From Syntrophaceae bacterium UBA6252 (GTDB lineage: Bacteria > Desulfobacterota > Syntrophia > Syntrophales > UBA6807): a stretch of 30,255 bases of DNA. The notes beneath the pieces were generated by a model. The model was given only the letters and a program-made list of their open reading frames with translations. It was not told the DNA's origin and did not search any database. Positions 7,169-13,812 of this stretch are shown piece after piece. The stretch is from positions 349-30,603 of the forward strand of contig DJVQ01000056.1 of assembly GCA_002441265.1 (NCBI GenBank), in the 5' to 3' direction. The stretch's first letter is position 1. The number at the start of each line of letters is the position of its first letter. Both the position numbers and the translations under genes were made by a program.

Positions 7169-7213
7169 CAAGGTTCTACGAATCCAAATGCCGGAGGTTC
7201 GAATCGAACCTTG
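7169..7213. repeat. Nested dyad with T-loop-like centre
   Basis: CAAGGTTC (7169-7176) and GAACCTTG (7206-7213) are perfect arms. Inside, GGAGGTTCGAATC resembles a tRNA T-arm, but no tRNA body or matching acceptor stem is present, so it could be an attachment-site relic or chance. Confidence 0.35.
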
Positions 7214-7269
7214 ACATCAGGGCGTTTGCGGCGTTCCTGAAATGACTTGTGATGATAGGCGTTTGGAAA

Positions 7270-7383
7270 GGATACTTTTTCGACCCGCCGGAAAACTTCT
7301 GTGGATGGGTCTTTGCAGACCGCGAAATTTGACTTTTACAGGGCCAATTCCGAAAGGGCCTGTAGGTTTGTATAGGGCTTATT
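7270..7383 (+). pseudogene. Relic of the 3' end of a GGDEF-type gene (copy 1)
   Basis: The stretch aligns base by base with 13668-13783, sharing CCGCCGGAA, GACCGCGAAA and TTTACAGGGCCAA with interspersed substitutions. The other copy encodes LLRTAKIALYRAKSEQARK, the typical end of a GGDEF domain. Here the frame is broken by stops (TGA after GCGAAATT), so this is a more decayed duplicate. Confidence 0.45.
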
Positions 7384-7539
7384 CAGTACTTTGCGATGAA
7401 TGCTTGCTTTCAACTGCCGAGTCAACAGGTTCCGGGTGCGGGGATCATTGAATCCTATCGACCGACTCCCGTTGCCTCAATGAATGGATCGCCGGCACCC
7501 GGAGAAAATGCAGGTTTTCGGGGCCAAGTTGCAACAGCA

Positions 7540-8799
7540 CTACTTTCCTTGCAAGAGAGCCTTTAGCTGCTGTACCTCTGCCCTCAAGCCGGCCAGTTCC
7601 GCCTGCTGTTCCTTGACGGCCTCCACGAGCACCCCGACAAGGCTGTCGTAATTCAGGCCGGCCGCTGTACCAGTCTTTCCCTCATGAGCCACAATCTCCG
7701 GAACCACTTCCTCCACTTCCTCCGCGATGAGACCCACCGACGGCTTCCCTGATCCCTTCCAATCGAACCGCACCCCACGGAGACGCTTCACCGTCTCCAG
7801 GGCGTTCCCATATGTCCGGACGTTGGTCTTCAAGGCGATCGAACTCGAAGGGTAAAATCCCGTCGCAGTCACCGACCCCGTGAACTCCGCATCCCCGGAG
7901 TTGTCAATCGTCATCCGACGGTTACCGGGACCCCCGACCGCATTCCCCAAGTCGTTGATGACGAACTCCCCGTCGTTCGACCCGGAGGCATTGGTCCCCA
8001 CGACGAAGGTCTTCAGGACGGCCGTGCCGGCGAGATTGGTTCGCACGATCATGAAGGCGGAGGTGTCGGTGCTGCGGTCCATGCGGAAGACGGCGTTGTC
8101 CCCCTTGAGATGGAGCTGCCTCGCCGGGGCGGATATCCCGATGCCTACGTTCACATTGTCTGTTGCGTAATTCACCCCTTTGATGCTTCCCAGGACCAGG
8201 CTGTTGGACTGGGAGACGTAAGCTTGGTAACCAATGGCCGTGGCGTTGGTGAGCATATGTGTTGCCGGGTCGAGATCGGAACGGCTTCCGATGAGGGTGT
8301 TACAATTCTCGACGGTGCTAGACCCACCGGAAGATGCACCAAAAAAAGAGTTGAAATTACCACTCGTGTTTTCGTCGCCGGAGAATGTACCAAAAAAGGA
8401 GTTGTCGTCTCCAACTGTATTGTCGTATCCCGATTCTGTTCCAAAAAAGGAATTGTAATGTCCTGTCACGTTCTTATAGCCGGCAGATCTACCGAAAAAG
8501 GAGTTGTAGATCCCTTCCTCGTTGAAATGGCCGGCGTTCCCGCCAAAAAAGGAGTCCGAGCCTCCTGTGGTCGATGTTCCCGCCCCGTCGCCAAAGAAAT
8601 TGTTGAGGGATCCCTCCGTGGCGGCCATCGCCGGACCGGTCGAAACGACAAGACTGAAGATCAAAAAGATGCGTGCGGCAAGGACAATCAGATCGATGCG
8701 GCGCCATCTCAATCCCGACACCCGTGAGAGAAACCGGCACGAAACCTTTTGACATGAAGTCCCCCCGATACCGAAAGACCTTGAACGATCCTTCTTCAT
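7540..8799 (-). CDS. Exported protein with NSFFG repeats and C-terminal S74 intramolecular chaperone domain
   Basis: The 419-residue protein begins MKKDRSRSFG, and an extended basic n-region precedes a hydrophobic stretch and an AMAA signal-peptidase site at about residue 59. Residues about 64-173 carry six to seven 17-residue repeats of the form NSFFGxxxGxxNxxG. The C-terminus (about 318-419) is a peptidase S74 domain (SSIALKTNV, then VGLIAEEVEEVVPE and a leucine-heptad coiled coil at the end). S74 domains trimerise tail fibres and then self-cleave (Ser/Lys dyad). Start 8799 is chosen for the GGAGGAAGGAG sequence just upstream; the frame is open further to 8865. It is probably a trimeric surface fibre-like protein. 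No phage structural genes adjoin it. Confidence 0.8.
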   Translation of the reverse strand: MKKDRSRSFGIGGTSCQKVSCRFLSRVSGLRWRRIDLIVLAARIFLIFSLVVSTGPAMAATEGSLNNFFGDGAGTSTTGGSDSFFGGNAGHFNEEGIYNSFFGRSAGYKNVTGHYNSFFGTESGYDNTVGDDNSFFGTFSGDENTSGNFNSFFGASSGGSSTVENCNTLIGSRSDLDPATHMLTNATAIGYQAYVSQSNSLVLGSIKGVNYATDNVNVGIGISAPARQLHLKGDNAVFRMDRSTDTSAFMIVRTNLAGTAVLKTFVVGTNASGSNDGEFVINDLGNAVGGPGNRRMTIDNSGDAEFTGSVTATGFYPSSSIALKTNVRTYGNALETVKRLRGVRFDWKGSGKPSVGLIAEEVEEVVPEIVAHEGKTGTAAGLNYDSLVGVLVEAVKEQQAELAGLRAEVQQLKALLQGK

Positions 8800-9074
8800 G
8801 TTCTCCTTCCTCCCATCCCTATTTTCTATCTTGACATCAGACCACTCCATGGCCGGTCCAGACAAATACCTTTAAAAGAACCGGGGATCAGCTCTTGACC
8901 TGTTGATGACAATTTGCCGATAGGTTTTTTATTTCGAGGCAAGACGATCAAAAAGTCAACAAAATTTTATCGTTGCATCTGAAAGGGTTGATATCCATCG
9001 AAATGAACGACTGCCTGACTGCAAGAACAGTATGAAATATTCTCTGGTATGCAAAAAGATGGACCAGCTTTTTC
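8800..9074. other. Intergenic region upstream of the S74 gene
   Basis: It presumably contains the promoter of the leftward S74 gene; no strong consensus promoter, hairpin or small ORF was recognised. Confidence 0.4.
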
Positions 9075-9573
9075 CTACTTCGGGCAGAGTGTCAGAATGC
9101 CGATGGTCCCTATAAGGAGATCCCCGTCCGTGTCCTGGTTTGACAGATCGATGTAGATGTTTGAGAAAACCTCGTCCTCAGAAAAACGTTCCCTCAGATC
9201 GATCTCGATAACTCCCTTTCCCACGGTCTCTGCTGTGAAACCCGGGGGACTGGAGGGATACCCTTCCGACATCCCGAGCGGGTTCATGTAAACGACGAAG
9301 GTATGGACCACAAGTCCCACAGTGATCCGGACCCAGACCCTGGCGATCCCGTGGTCACAGGACCAGCCGGCATCGTTGCAGTCGATGTTCCACCGGAGAA
9401 TCGGGTTGTTCTTCATGATCCCAGTGCCTGGAAAGATGATCTGAACCCATTCATCCTAATGAAGCAAAAAATGGAGGGTTTCGTCCGAGAAGGAATACTC
9501 TTGCTCATCCGCTGGATCCCGGTTGACCACTACGGACGACTCGCCATATTTGAACTGGTTTCCGGCGAAGGTT
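9075..9573 (-). pseudogene. Truncated gene with an in-frame amber stop
   Basis: Reading leftward from about 9573, one coherent frame runs to TAA at 9075 with a single internal TAG near 9458, between HFLLH and DEWVQ. Both halves look like one soluble, probably exported protein (CNDAGWSCD has two cysteines; the C-terminal half has VIEIDLRERFSEDE and ends ILTLCPK). There is no start codon: the frame begins at the edge of the palindromic repeat at 9574-9653, which therefore seems to have truncated the 5' end. The shorter ORF from ATG 9416 (113 residues) might still be translated. The family is not recognised. Confidence 0.55.
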
Positions 9574-9653
9574 TGATCTGCCTCCTCAATGTAATCCAGA
9601 ATTATGCCTCAAAACTAGCTTAAATTCTGGACCAGATTTTGGGGGGCAGGTCA
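9574..9653. repeat. 80-bp palindromic repeat, copy A
   Basis: The ends are imperfect inverted repeats (TGATCTGCCTCC and GGGGGGCAGGTCA), with an inner dyad TCCAGAATT...AATTCTGGA. Related copies are at 9656-9738, 10961-11039 and, shortened, 19039-19081. It resembles a MITE or an insertion-sequence end pair rather than a terminator. Confidence 0.65.
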
Positions 9654-9655
9654 CC

Positions 9656-9738
9656 TAGCCCTGCCTCCTTGAAATGATCCAGAATTATACCTCGAAACTA
9701 ACTTAGAATCTGGACTGGTTTTGTAGGGGGGGAGGTCA
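9656..9738. repeat. 80-bp palindromic repeat, copy B
   Basis: It lies in direct orientation two bases after copy A and shares GATCCAGAATTATACCTC...CTTAGAATCTGGAC, followed by a G-run and AGGTCA. The tandem pair separates the truncated pseudogene from the diguanylate cyclase gene. Confidence 0.65.
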
Positions 9739-9764
9739 GTTTTGCCGCTCAATCTCTCTGCTTT

Positions 9765-10793
9765 TTAAATGTCCTGCTCCGTCATTACACGATTTCTCCC
9801 GGTTTGTTTGGCCCGGTAGAGCGCCCGGTCAGCACGGTTGATAAAGGTATCCGGCAGTTCGCCGGGACGGTAAAGAGCCACCCCTACGGATACGGTTACT
9901 TTACTCAATGGTGTTGATGCATTCACGGCCTTGAGAACTGTCTTGGCGAAAAGCTTGTTGATGCTCTCAGCCACGACCTGTGCGCCCTTGAGCGGGGTTT
10001 GCGGCAGTATGACGGCAAATTCCTCTCCACCGAAACGGGCGAGAAAGTCTCTTCCCCGCACTATTTCCTTTATCTTCTTTGCTACCAACTTCAGAACCTC
10101 ATCGCCGATCAGGTGTCCATGTTCATCGTTGAACTTCTTGAAATGGTCTATGTCGACAATGAGAAGTGTCAACTCTTTTTGTTGAGAGGCGGCTTCATTC
10201 ATCTGTTCGATAAGTGTGTCATGAAAGGCCTTTCTATTGGCCACGCTGGTGAGAAAATCAACGGAAGCCTCTGTCTTTACCCGCTCAAAATCCTCCCGTA
10301 GCGTCTGCAGCGCCTTTTTTGTCTCATTGAGTTTGAAGCTCACTCGTTTTCCAAACCTTCCCAGGGTTTTCGTCTTTTCTATGATCTGAGAGATCATTGC
10401 CCGGATCTCTTCAACGGATGGATCTCCCGTCAATGCATCTATGGAGCGGGTGACAAAGGACTCATACTCTTCAGACTGACCGGTCAGCTCAGTAACTTCC
10501 TTCAGAATGGTAACCAGAATGTGGCGCAAATCGTCGCGGAGCTTCCTCAACTTACTCTCATCCGTGTCCGCGCAGAAGCGTCTGTAAAGGTCTTCATTCG
10601 TCTCATCTGAGAACAGGCCTTCTTTTTCGCGCAGCGCATCGATGGCTTTCGCAAGTTTCGGGTCCGCACCGGAGACATATCGATACCACACAGTGTAGTT
10701 GGGAGGGGTTACGGGTATGTTGTATTTCGACATAAGCGGGAGGGCGAGACGGATGTAGCCATAGCTCTCACCCATCGGTCTGATCGCATCCAT
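9765..10793 (-). CDS. Diguanylate cyclase (GGDEF) with unknown N-terminal sensory region
   Basis: The 342-residue protein makes the second messenger c-di-GMP from two GTP. The C-terminal half is an intact GGDEF domain: DFLTSVANRKAF, DIDHFKKFND (metal site), the active-site signature RFGGEEFAV, and TVSVGVA/RADRALYRAK. An RxxD product-inhibition site (RGRD) stands five residues before GGEEF, so feedback control is expected. The N-terminal 170 residues are helical and soluble (YGYIRLALPLMSKYNIPVTPPNYTVWYRYVSG) and contain no membrane segment, so the sensor is cytoplasmic. I chose ATG 10793 because conserved-looking sequence begins there and GAGGAAAAG lies upstream; the frame is open to 10862. 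Confidence 0.9.
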   Translation of the reverse strand: MDAIRPMGESYGYIRLALPLMSKYNIPVTPPNYTVWYRYVSGADPKLAKAIDALREKEGLFSDETNEDLYRRFCADTDESKLRKLRDDLRHILVTILKEVTELTGQSEEYESFVTRSIDALTGDPSVEEIRAMISQIIEKTKTLGRFGKRVSFKLNETKKALQTLREDFERVKTEASVDFLTSVANRKAFHDTLIEQMNEAASQQKELTLLIVDIDHFKKFNDEHGHLIGDEVLKLVAKKIKEIVRGRDFLARFGGEEFAVILPQTPLKGAQVVAESINKLFAKTVLKAVNASTPLSKVTVSVGVALYRPGELPDTFINRADRALYRAKQTGRNRVMTEQDI

Positions 10794-10960
10794 ACGTTGT
10801 CTTTTCCTCGCTTTGTAAACTGATATTTCAGGCACATAAGTATGAAGTCGATCCGGGAACATGGAAGTAAATGCAGAATGCAGCGTGGTCAGTTGTCGAT
10901 ACGAATGTGCTTTTCGCGAGGGAAATACAGTAAGAGTGGTTGTATGTCAATGATAATCGA

Positions 10961-11039
10961 TGATCCGCCCCCTCAATATGATCCGGAATGATGCCTGATA
11001 TCTGATTTAGAATCTTAACCGATTTGGGGGGGCAAGTCA
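10961..11039. repeat. 80-bp palindromic repeat, copy C
   Basis: The ends TGATCCGCCCCC and GGGGGGGCAAGTCA are imperfect inverted repeats, and the middle (ATGATCCGGAATGATGCCTG...GATTTAGAATC) aligns with copies A and B. A possible transposase relic follows within 100 bases. Confidence 0.6.
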
Positions 11040-11131
11040 TTGGATACAGCGGTTCAAAGGAAAGTGGACAAATGCAGGATTTAGCCAAGAGACGGTTTCA
11101 GGTTAAGATCATCCGAAGAAAGGGGAAGCGA

Positions 11132-11236
11132 ATGACACCTGAAACCCAGGAGGGCACGGAGTCTTCAGTGAGGGAAATCAAGAAAAACACCCGCCGTAAA
11201 ATCACCGCAGGGGAACAGGAAAATTGGGTTTATTAA
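11132..11236 (+). pseudogene. Possible remnant of an IS3-family transposase OrfA
   Basis: A 34-codon frame (MTPETQEGTESSVREIKKNT..., then RRKITAGEQ) resembles the N-terminus of IS3-type OrfA proteins, which read VREIRRKTRRKFSAEEKIRI. It ends prematurely after ENWVY. AAGGGGA precedes the ATG. Together with the adjacent palindromic repeat it suggests a collapsed insertion sequence. The resemblance is from memory and the fragment is short. Confidence 0.4.
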
Positions 11237-11276
11237 ATAACGGGAGCAGATCATTGAAACACCGATTTTTTTGAAA

Positions 11277-11305
11277 TTGACATCAACATTGCATTCTTTT
11301 AAATT
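11277..11305 (+). promoter_or_regulatory. Promoter of RiPP-like peptide copy 1
   Basis: TTGACA (11277-11282) and TAAATT (11300-11305) are spaced by 17 bases. The same -35 box with very similar flanks (a T-run, then AAATTGACATC) occurs before the second peptide copy at 24763, which supports it as functional. Confidence 0.55.
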
Positions 11306-11411
11306 TAACGCATAAAGAGACAGGAAAATAAATGAAAAGATGACTCTCAAACCTTTAGTGATATAGGATGCAGGTAATATCGAGTCCAGATTCAATAAAA
11401 AAGAGGGGGCC

Positions 11412-11525
11412 ATGAAGAAGGAAGACAGGAAAGAAACGAAGAAGGCGAAGTACGAGAAACCCGTGCTGAGGAAGTTCAAAAAGCTGACGGACATCCTGGC
11501 GCAGGGATCGCATCAACCAGGATAA
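11412..11525 (+). CDS. Tiny RiPP-precursor-like peptide, copy 1
   Basis: This 37-residue peptide has a lysine-rich N-terminus, then KYEKPVLRKFKKLTDILAQG and a short tail (SHQPG). The Y-x-x-P-x-L pattern at residues 14-19 resembles leader peptides bound by PqqD-like recognition domains in lasso and related RiPP pathways. About 26 of 37 residues match the second copy at 24962. The ribosome site GAGGGGG ends two bases before the ATG. There is no cysteine, only a short possible core, and no maturation enzyme nearby, so it may be a solitary or leaderless relic or act in trans. It is too short for usual gene finders. Confidence 0.65.
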   Translation: MKKEDRKETKKAKYEKPVLRKFKKLTDILAQGSHQPG

Positions 11526-11795
11526 GAAACATGCCGGAGTAAGGGAGAGCGGGGGGGATTCCCAAGGCAAAATGTGCTATCTTTAATCATCTTATCTTCA
11601 AAGCACTCTAATTTTTCGTATTTTTTTTTGTTTGCCATACTCAGAGACGTCAATTTTTACGTCTGCAAAGAAGCCTGTCATATTCCAAGCTCTATGATCT
11701 GCACTTGAAGAGTGAGACAAGAATTCATCTTTGTTGAATACACCATCGATACGATGGCGTTCCCATAGAGAAAGAAAGAGGGTATCCCGGGCACG

Positions 11796-12803
11796 GTGAC
11801 TTATAAAATACGCCTATCCGTCATCATCCTGTTTCTCATTTTCGTCACCGGAACCCTCGGCTATCATCTTATCGAGGGGTGGTCGTTCCTCGATTCCTTC
11901 TACACGACCATCATCACCATCGCTACCGTGGGGTACGGGGATTTCCATCCGATAAGCCTTTCAGGCCGCCTGTTCACGATTTTCCTTGTTGTCTTCGGTG
12001 TGGGTGCCATGGCCTATTCGGTCACACTGGTCATGGAAAACCTCGTGGAGGGCCGACTCAAGAAAGTCCTCGGGAGGGGTAAATTGGAAAAGAAAATCAA
12101 CTCGTTAAAAGATCATTACATCATCTGCGGCTTTGGGAGGATCGGGTACCTCATCGGCAGGGAGCTGGCCCGGGAGAAAGTTCCTTTCATCGTCATAGAG
12201 AGAAGCCAGGAAGTCATTGAAAAAATCGAGGACGAGGGCCTCATGTACATTCGGGGAAGCGCCACGGAAGACCGGTTTCTCCTGGCCGCCGGGATCGAAA
12301 GGGCCCGGGGGATCGTCTGCGTCCTCCCCACGGATGCGGAAAACCTCTATGTCATCCTGGCCGCCAAGGAACTGAATCCCCGGATTTTCATCCTCTCGCG
12401 GTCGGTGGACGACATTTCGGAGCGGAGGCTCCTCAAGGCGGGAGCGGATCGGGTCATGTCTCCCTACACCGAGGGCGGCATGAAGATGGCCATGGCCATC
12501 CTCCGGCCGGCCATGCTGGATTTCATCGAAATTACGACGAAACGGCAGAGCCTCGAACTCCGGATGGAGGAAGTGGACATCGGGGAGAATTCCCCTCTCC
12601 AGGGTACGCTGTTAGGGGAATCGGGAATCCGCAGCAAGTACGGGCTCATCATCGTGGCGGTGAAAAAAGAAACGGGTCGGATGATCTACAACCCTTCGGC
12701 ATCCTATGTCATCGAGAATAAGGACAAGCTCATCGCCCTCGGCGAGGACGGGAACCTCATCCTCTTTTCCCGGGAATGCGCCACATCCGGTCAGGAGAAA
12801 TAA
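11796..12803 (+). CDS. Potassium channel with RCK (TrkA-N/TrkA-C) regulatory domains
   Basis: The 335-residue protein has two transmembrane helices (about 5-25 and 60-85) around a pore helix with the K+ selectivity filter TVGYGD. A cytoplasmic RCK N domain follows (HYIICGFGRIGYLIG, a Rossmann nucleotide-binding loop) and then a TrkA-C domain (about 245-328, ending KDKLIALGEDGNLILF). It is the MthK-like architecture, in which ligand binding to an RCK octamer gates K+ flow. The start is GTG 11796, with AGAGGG about 13 bases upstream, which is rather far. It stands alone on the + strand between the RiPP-like peptide and a convergent SRPBCC gene. Confidence 0.92.
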   Translation: MTYKIRLSVIILFLIFVTGTLGYHLIEGWSFLDSFYTTIITIATVGYGDFHPISLSGRLFTIFLVVFGVGAMAYSVTLVMENLVEGRLKKVLGRGKLEKKINSLKDHYIICGFGRIGYLIGRELAREKVPFIVIERSQEVIEKIEDEGLMYIRGSATEDRFLLAAGIERARGIVCVLPTDAENLYVILAAKELNPRIFILSRSVDDISERRLLKAGADRVMSPYTEGGMKMAMAILRPAMLDFIEITTKRQSLELRMEEVDIGENSPLQGTLLGESGIRSKYGLIIVAVKKETGRMIYNPSASYVIENKDKLIALGEDGNLILFSRECATSGQEK

Positions 12804-12893
12804 ACCCTTCCCGGAGAATCACAGGGGGATTCCCGGTGACATCCAACAGGGTCTACCCTTTCCCGCCGGGTGAGCCGCCGTTTTGGGGGGAGA

Positions 12894-12913
12894 AAATTGC
12901 ATTTATGCAATTT
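12894..12913. repeat. 20-bp near-perfect palindrome between convergent genes
   Basis: AAATTGCAT (12894-12902) and ATGCAATTT (12905-12913) are perfect arms around TT. It is too AT-rich for a strong intrinsic terminator, so it may be a protein-binding site or a weak bidirectional terminator between the channel gene and the SRPBCC gene. Confidence 0.4.
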
Positions 12914-12964
12914 ATCGTGCCAAAAACCCGGCGAAGCGAAGCCTGGAGGGGGTTGATGGCGTTT

Positions 12965-13417
12965 TCAGCGCTTTCTATCAAAATACTTCGCCAGCAGCGT
13001 TTTCCACTCGGCTATGAAGGCGTTGTATCGGGACGAGGAAAAGCTTGAAACAAACCTGTTACCCGCCACCGACAACCCTATGTATTCGTAGGTTACCTGC
13101 ACCCTGGTCCGGGACTCATTCAGTTCGAAACACCTGACTTCAATCACTCCGACCTTTTCGCCGGGCTCCACCTTGTAGTACTGCACCAAATAATCTTCAG
13201 GTTCATACCTCTTGACCATCCAAACGGCATCCGATGCAGCATGATCATGGCTCCTTGTCATGAAAACATAATCTTCATGCAGATCCGTGCCTCCCATGAT
13301 GTTCTCGTAATTCCAACCTGGCGCCCACAGCTTTTCTCCCTCCGCGCTGAATAAAGGAAACAGCTCCTTAGCAGGCTGGCGAATTTCAAACGATGCGGTG
13401 TGTTTGACCGTGCTCAT
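12965..13417 (-). CDS. SRPBCC (START/Bet v 1-like) family protein
   Basis: The 150-residue protein shows the polyketide-cyclase/SRPBCC pattern: an opening strand HTASFEIRQPAKELFPLFS, EKLWAPGWNYENIMGG, several amphipathic strands and a long C-terminal helix (YNAFIAEWKTLLAKYF). The fold forms a hydrophobic ligand pocket; the ligand is unknown. AGGAG lies 11 bases before the ATG at 13417. No operon partner adjoins it. Confidence 0.75.
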   Translation of the reverse strand: MSTVKHTASFEIRQPAKELFPLFSAEGEKLWAPGWNYENIMGGTDLHEDYVFMTRSHDHAASDAVWMVKRYEPEDYLVQYYKVEPGEKVGVIEVRCFELNESRTRVQVTYEYIGLSVAGNRFVSSFSSSRYNAFIAEWKTLLAKYFDRKR

Positions 13418-13812
13418 TGTTCTTCATGCTCCTGCGGCGTTCATGAAAAAATCAGCCGGAGCGCAATGATCGGCTGTATCAATTTGGGCACCCTTGTGTG
13501 TGTGCAATCAAGGAACCGCTACAATTCTTCAATTCTCTTTTTTGTGTGTCTATTCTTACATATTTTGTCAATCTTTGTATATATCGATCCGCCCTCTTCA
13601 GGAGGCCCATTCCAATATAAGCACTCCACATCTCGATATTTTATCCATGCTCTTTGCGCAGCCCCAAGACATTCCTTTTCAATCCGCCGGAACACTTTGA
13701 TGGACGATCTTTTGCGGACCGCGAAAATTGCCCTTTACAGGGCCAAATCCGAGCAGGCCCGGAAGTCTGTATTGGGTAGATAGGACAATTACAGATATCC
13801 CGGTCAATGAAA
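13418..13812. other. Gap with decayed sequence
   Basis: There is no intact gene. The right half holds a GGDEF-tail relic (13665-13783). The left half (13440-13640) is featureless, with several short frames. Confidence 0.45.
13665..13783 (+). pseudogene. Relic of the 3' end of a GGDEF-type gene (copy 2)
   Basis: A frame ending at TAG 13781-13783 encodes MDDLLRTAKIALYRAKSEQ and a short tail, the typical end of a GGDEF domain (LLRxADxALYRAK). Just upstream, PFQSAGTL continues the domain in another frame, so a one-base deletion separates them. The rest of the gene is missing. It is homologous to the relic at 7270-7383. Confidence 0.55.

Larger units (their letters stand above)
6890..7539. other. 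Right border of the AT-rich island: inverted repeats and decayed DNA
   Basis: No intact gene was seen. The AT-rich composition stops at about 7150. Before that point lie two inverted repeats, just after it a third, and from about 7270 a GGDEF-tail relic. A 69-residue frame at 7242-7451 runs through this decayed DNA and is not convincing. Confidence 0.5.
10794..11411. other. Intergenic stretch with repeat copy C and IS relic
   Basis: It contains palindromic repeat C (10961-11039), a degenerate IS3-type OrfA start (11132-11236) and the promoter of the RiPP-like peptide (11277-11305). No intact gene of normal size was seen. Confidence 0.5.

Noticed and set aside
7185..7210. tRNA gene suggested by GGAGGTTCGAATC
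   Set aside because: Only a T-arm-like stretch is present; no D-arm, anticodon arm or acceptor pairing was found upstream.
7242..7451. 69-residue ORF on the + strand
   Set aside because: It runs through the decayed GGDEF-tail relic, lacks a ribosome site and has no recognisable domain.
8110..8727. 205-residue ORF on the + strand opposite the S74 gene
   Set aside because: It is a shadow of the repetitive S74 gene; its regular pattern reflects the NSFFG repeats read antisense.
7540..8799. Prophage tail module around the S74 protein
   Set aside because: No other phage structural, lysis or packaging genes adjoin it, and it has its own signal peptide.
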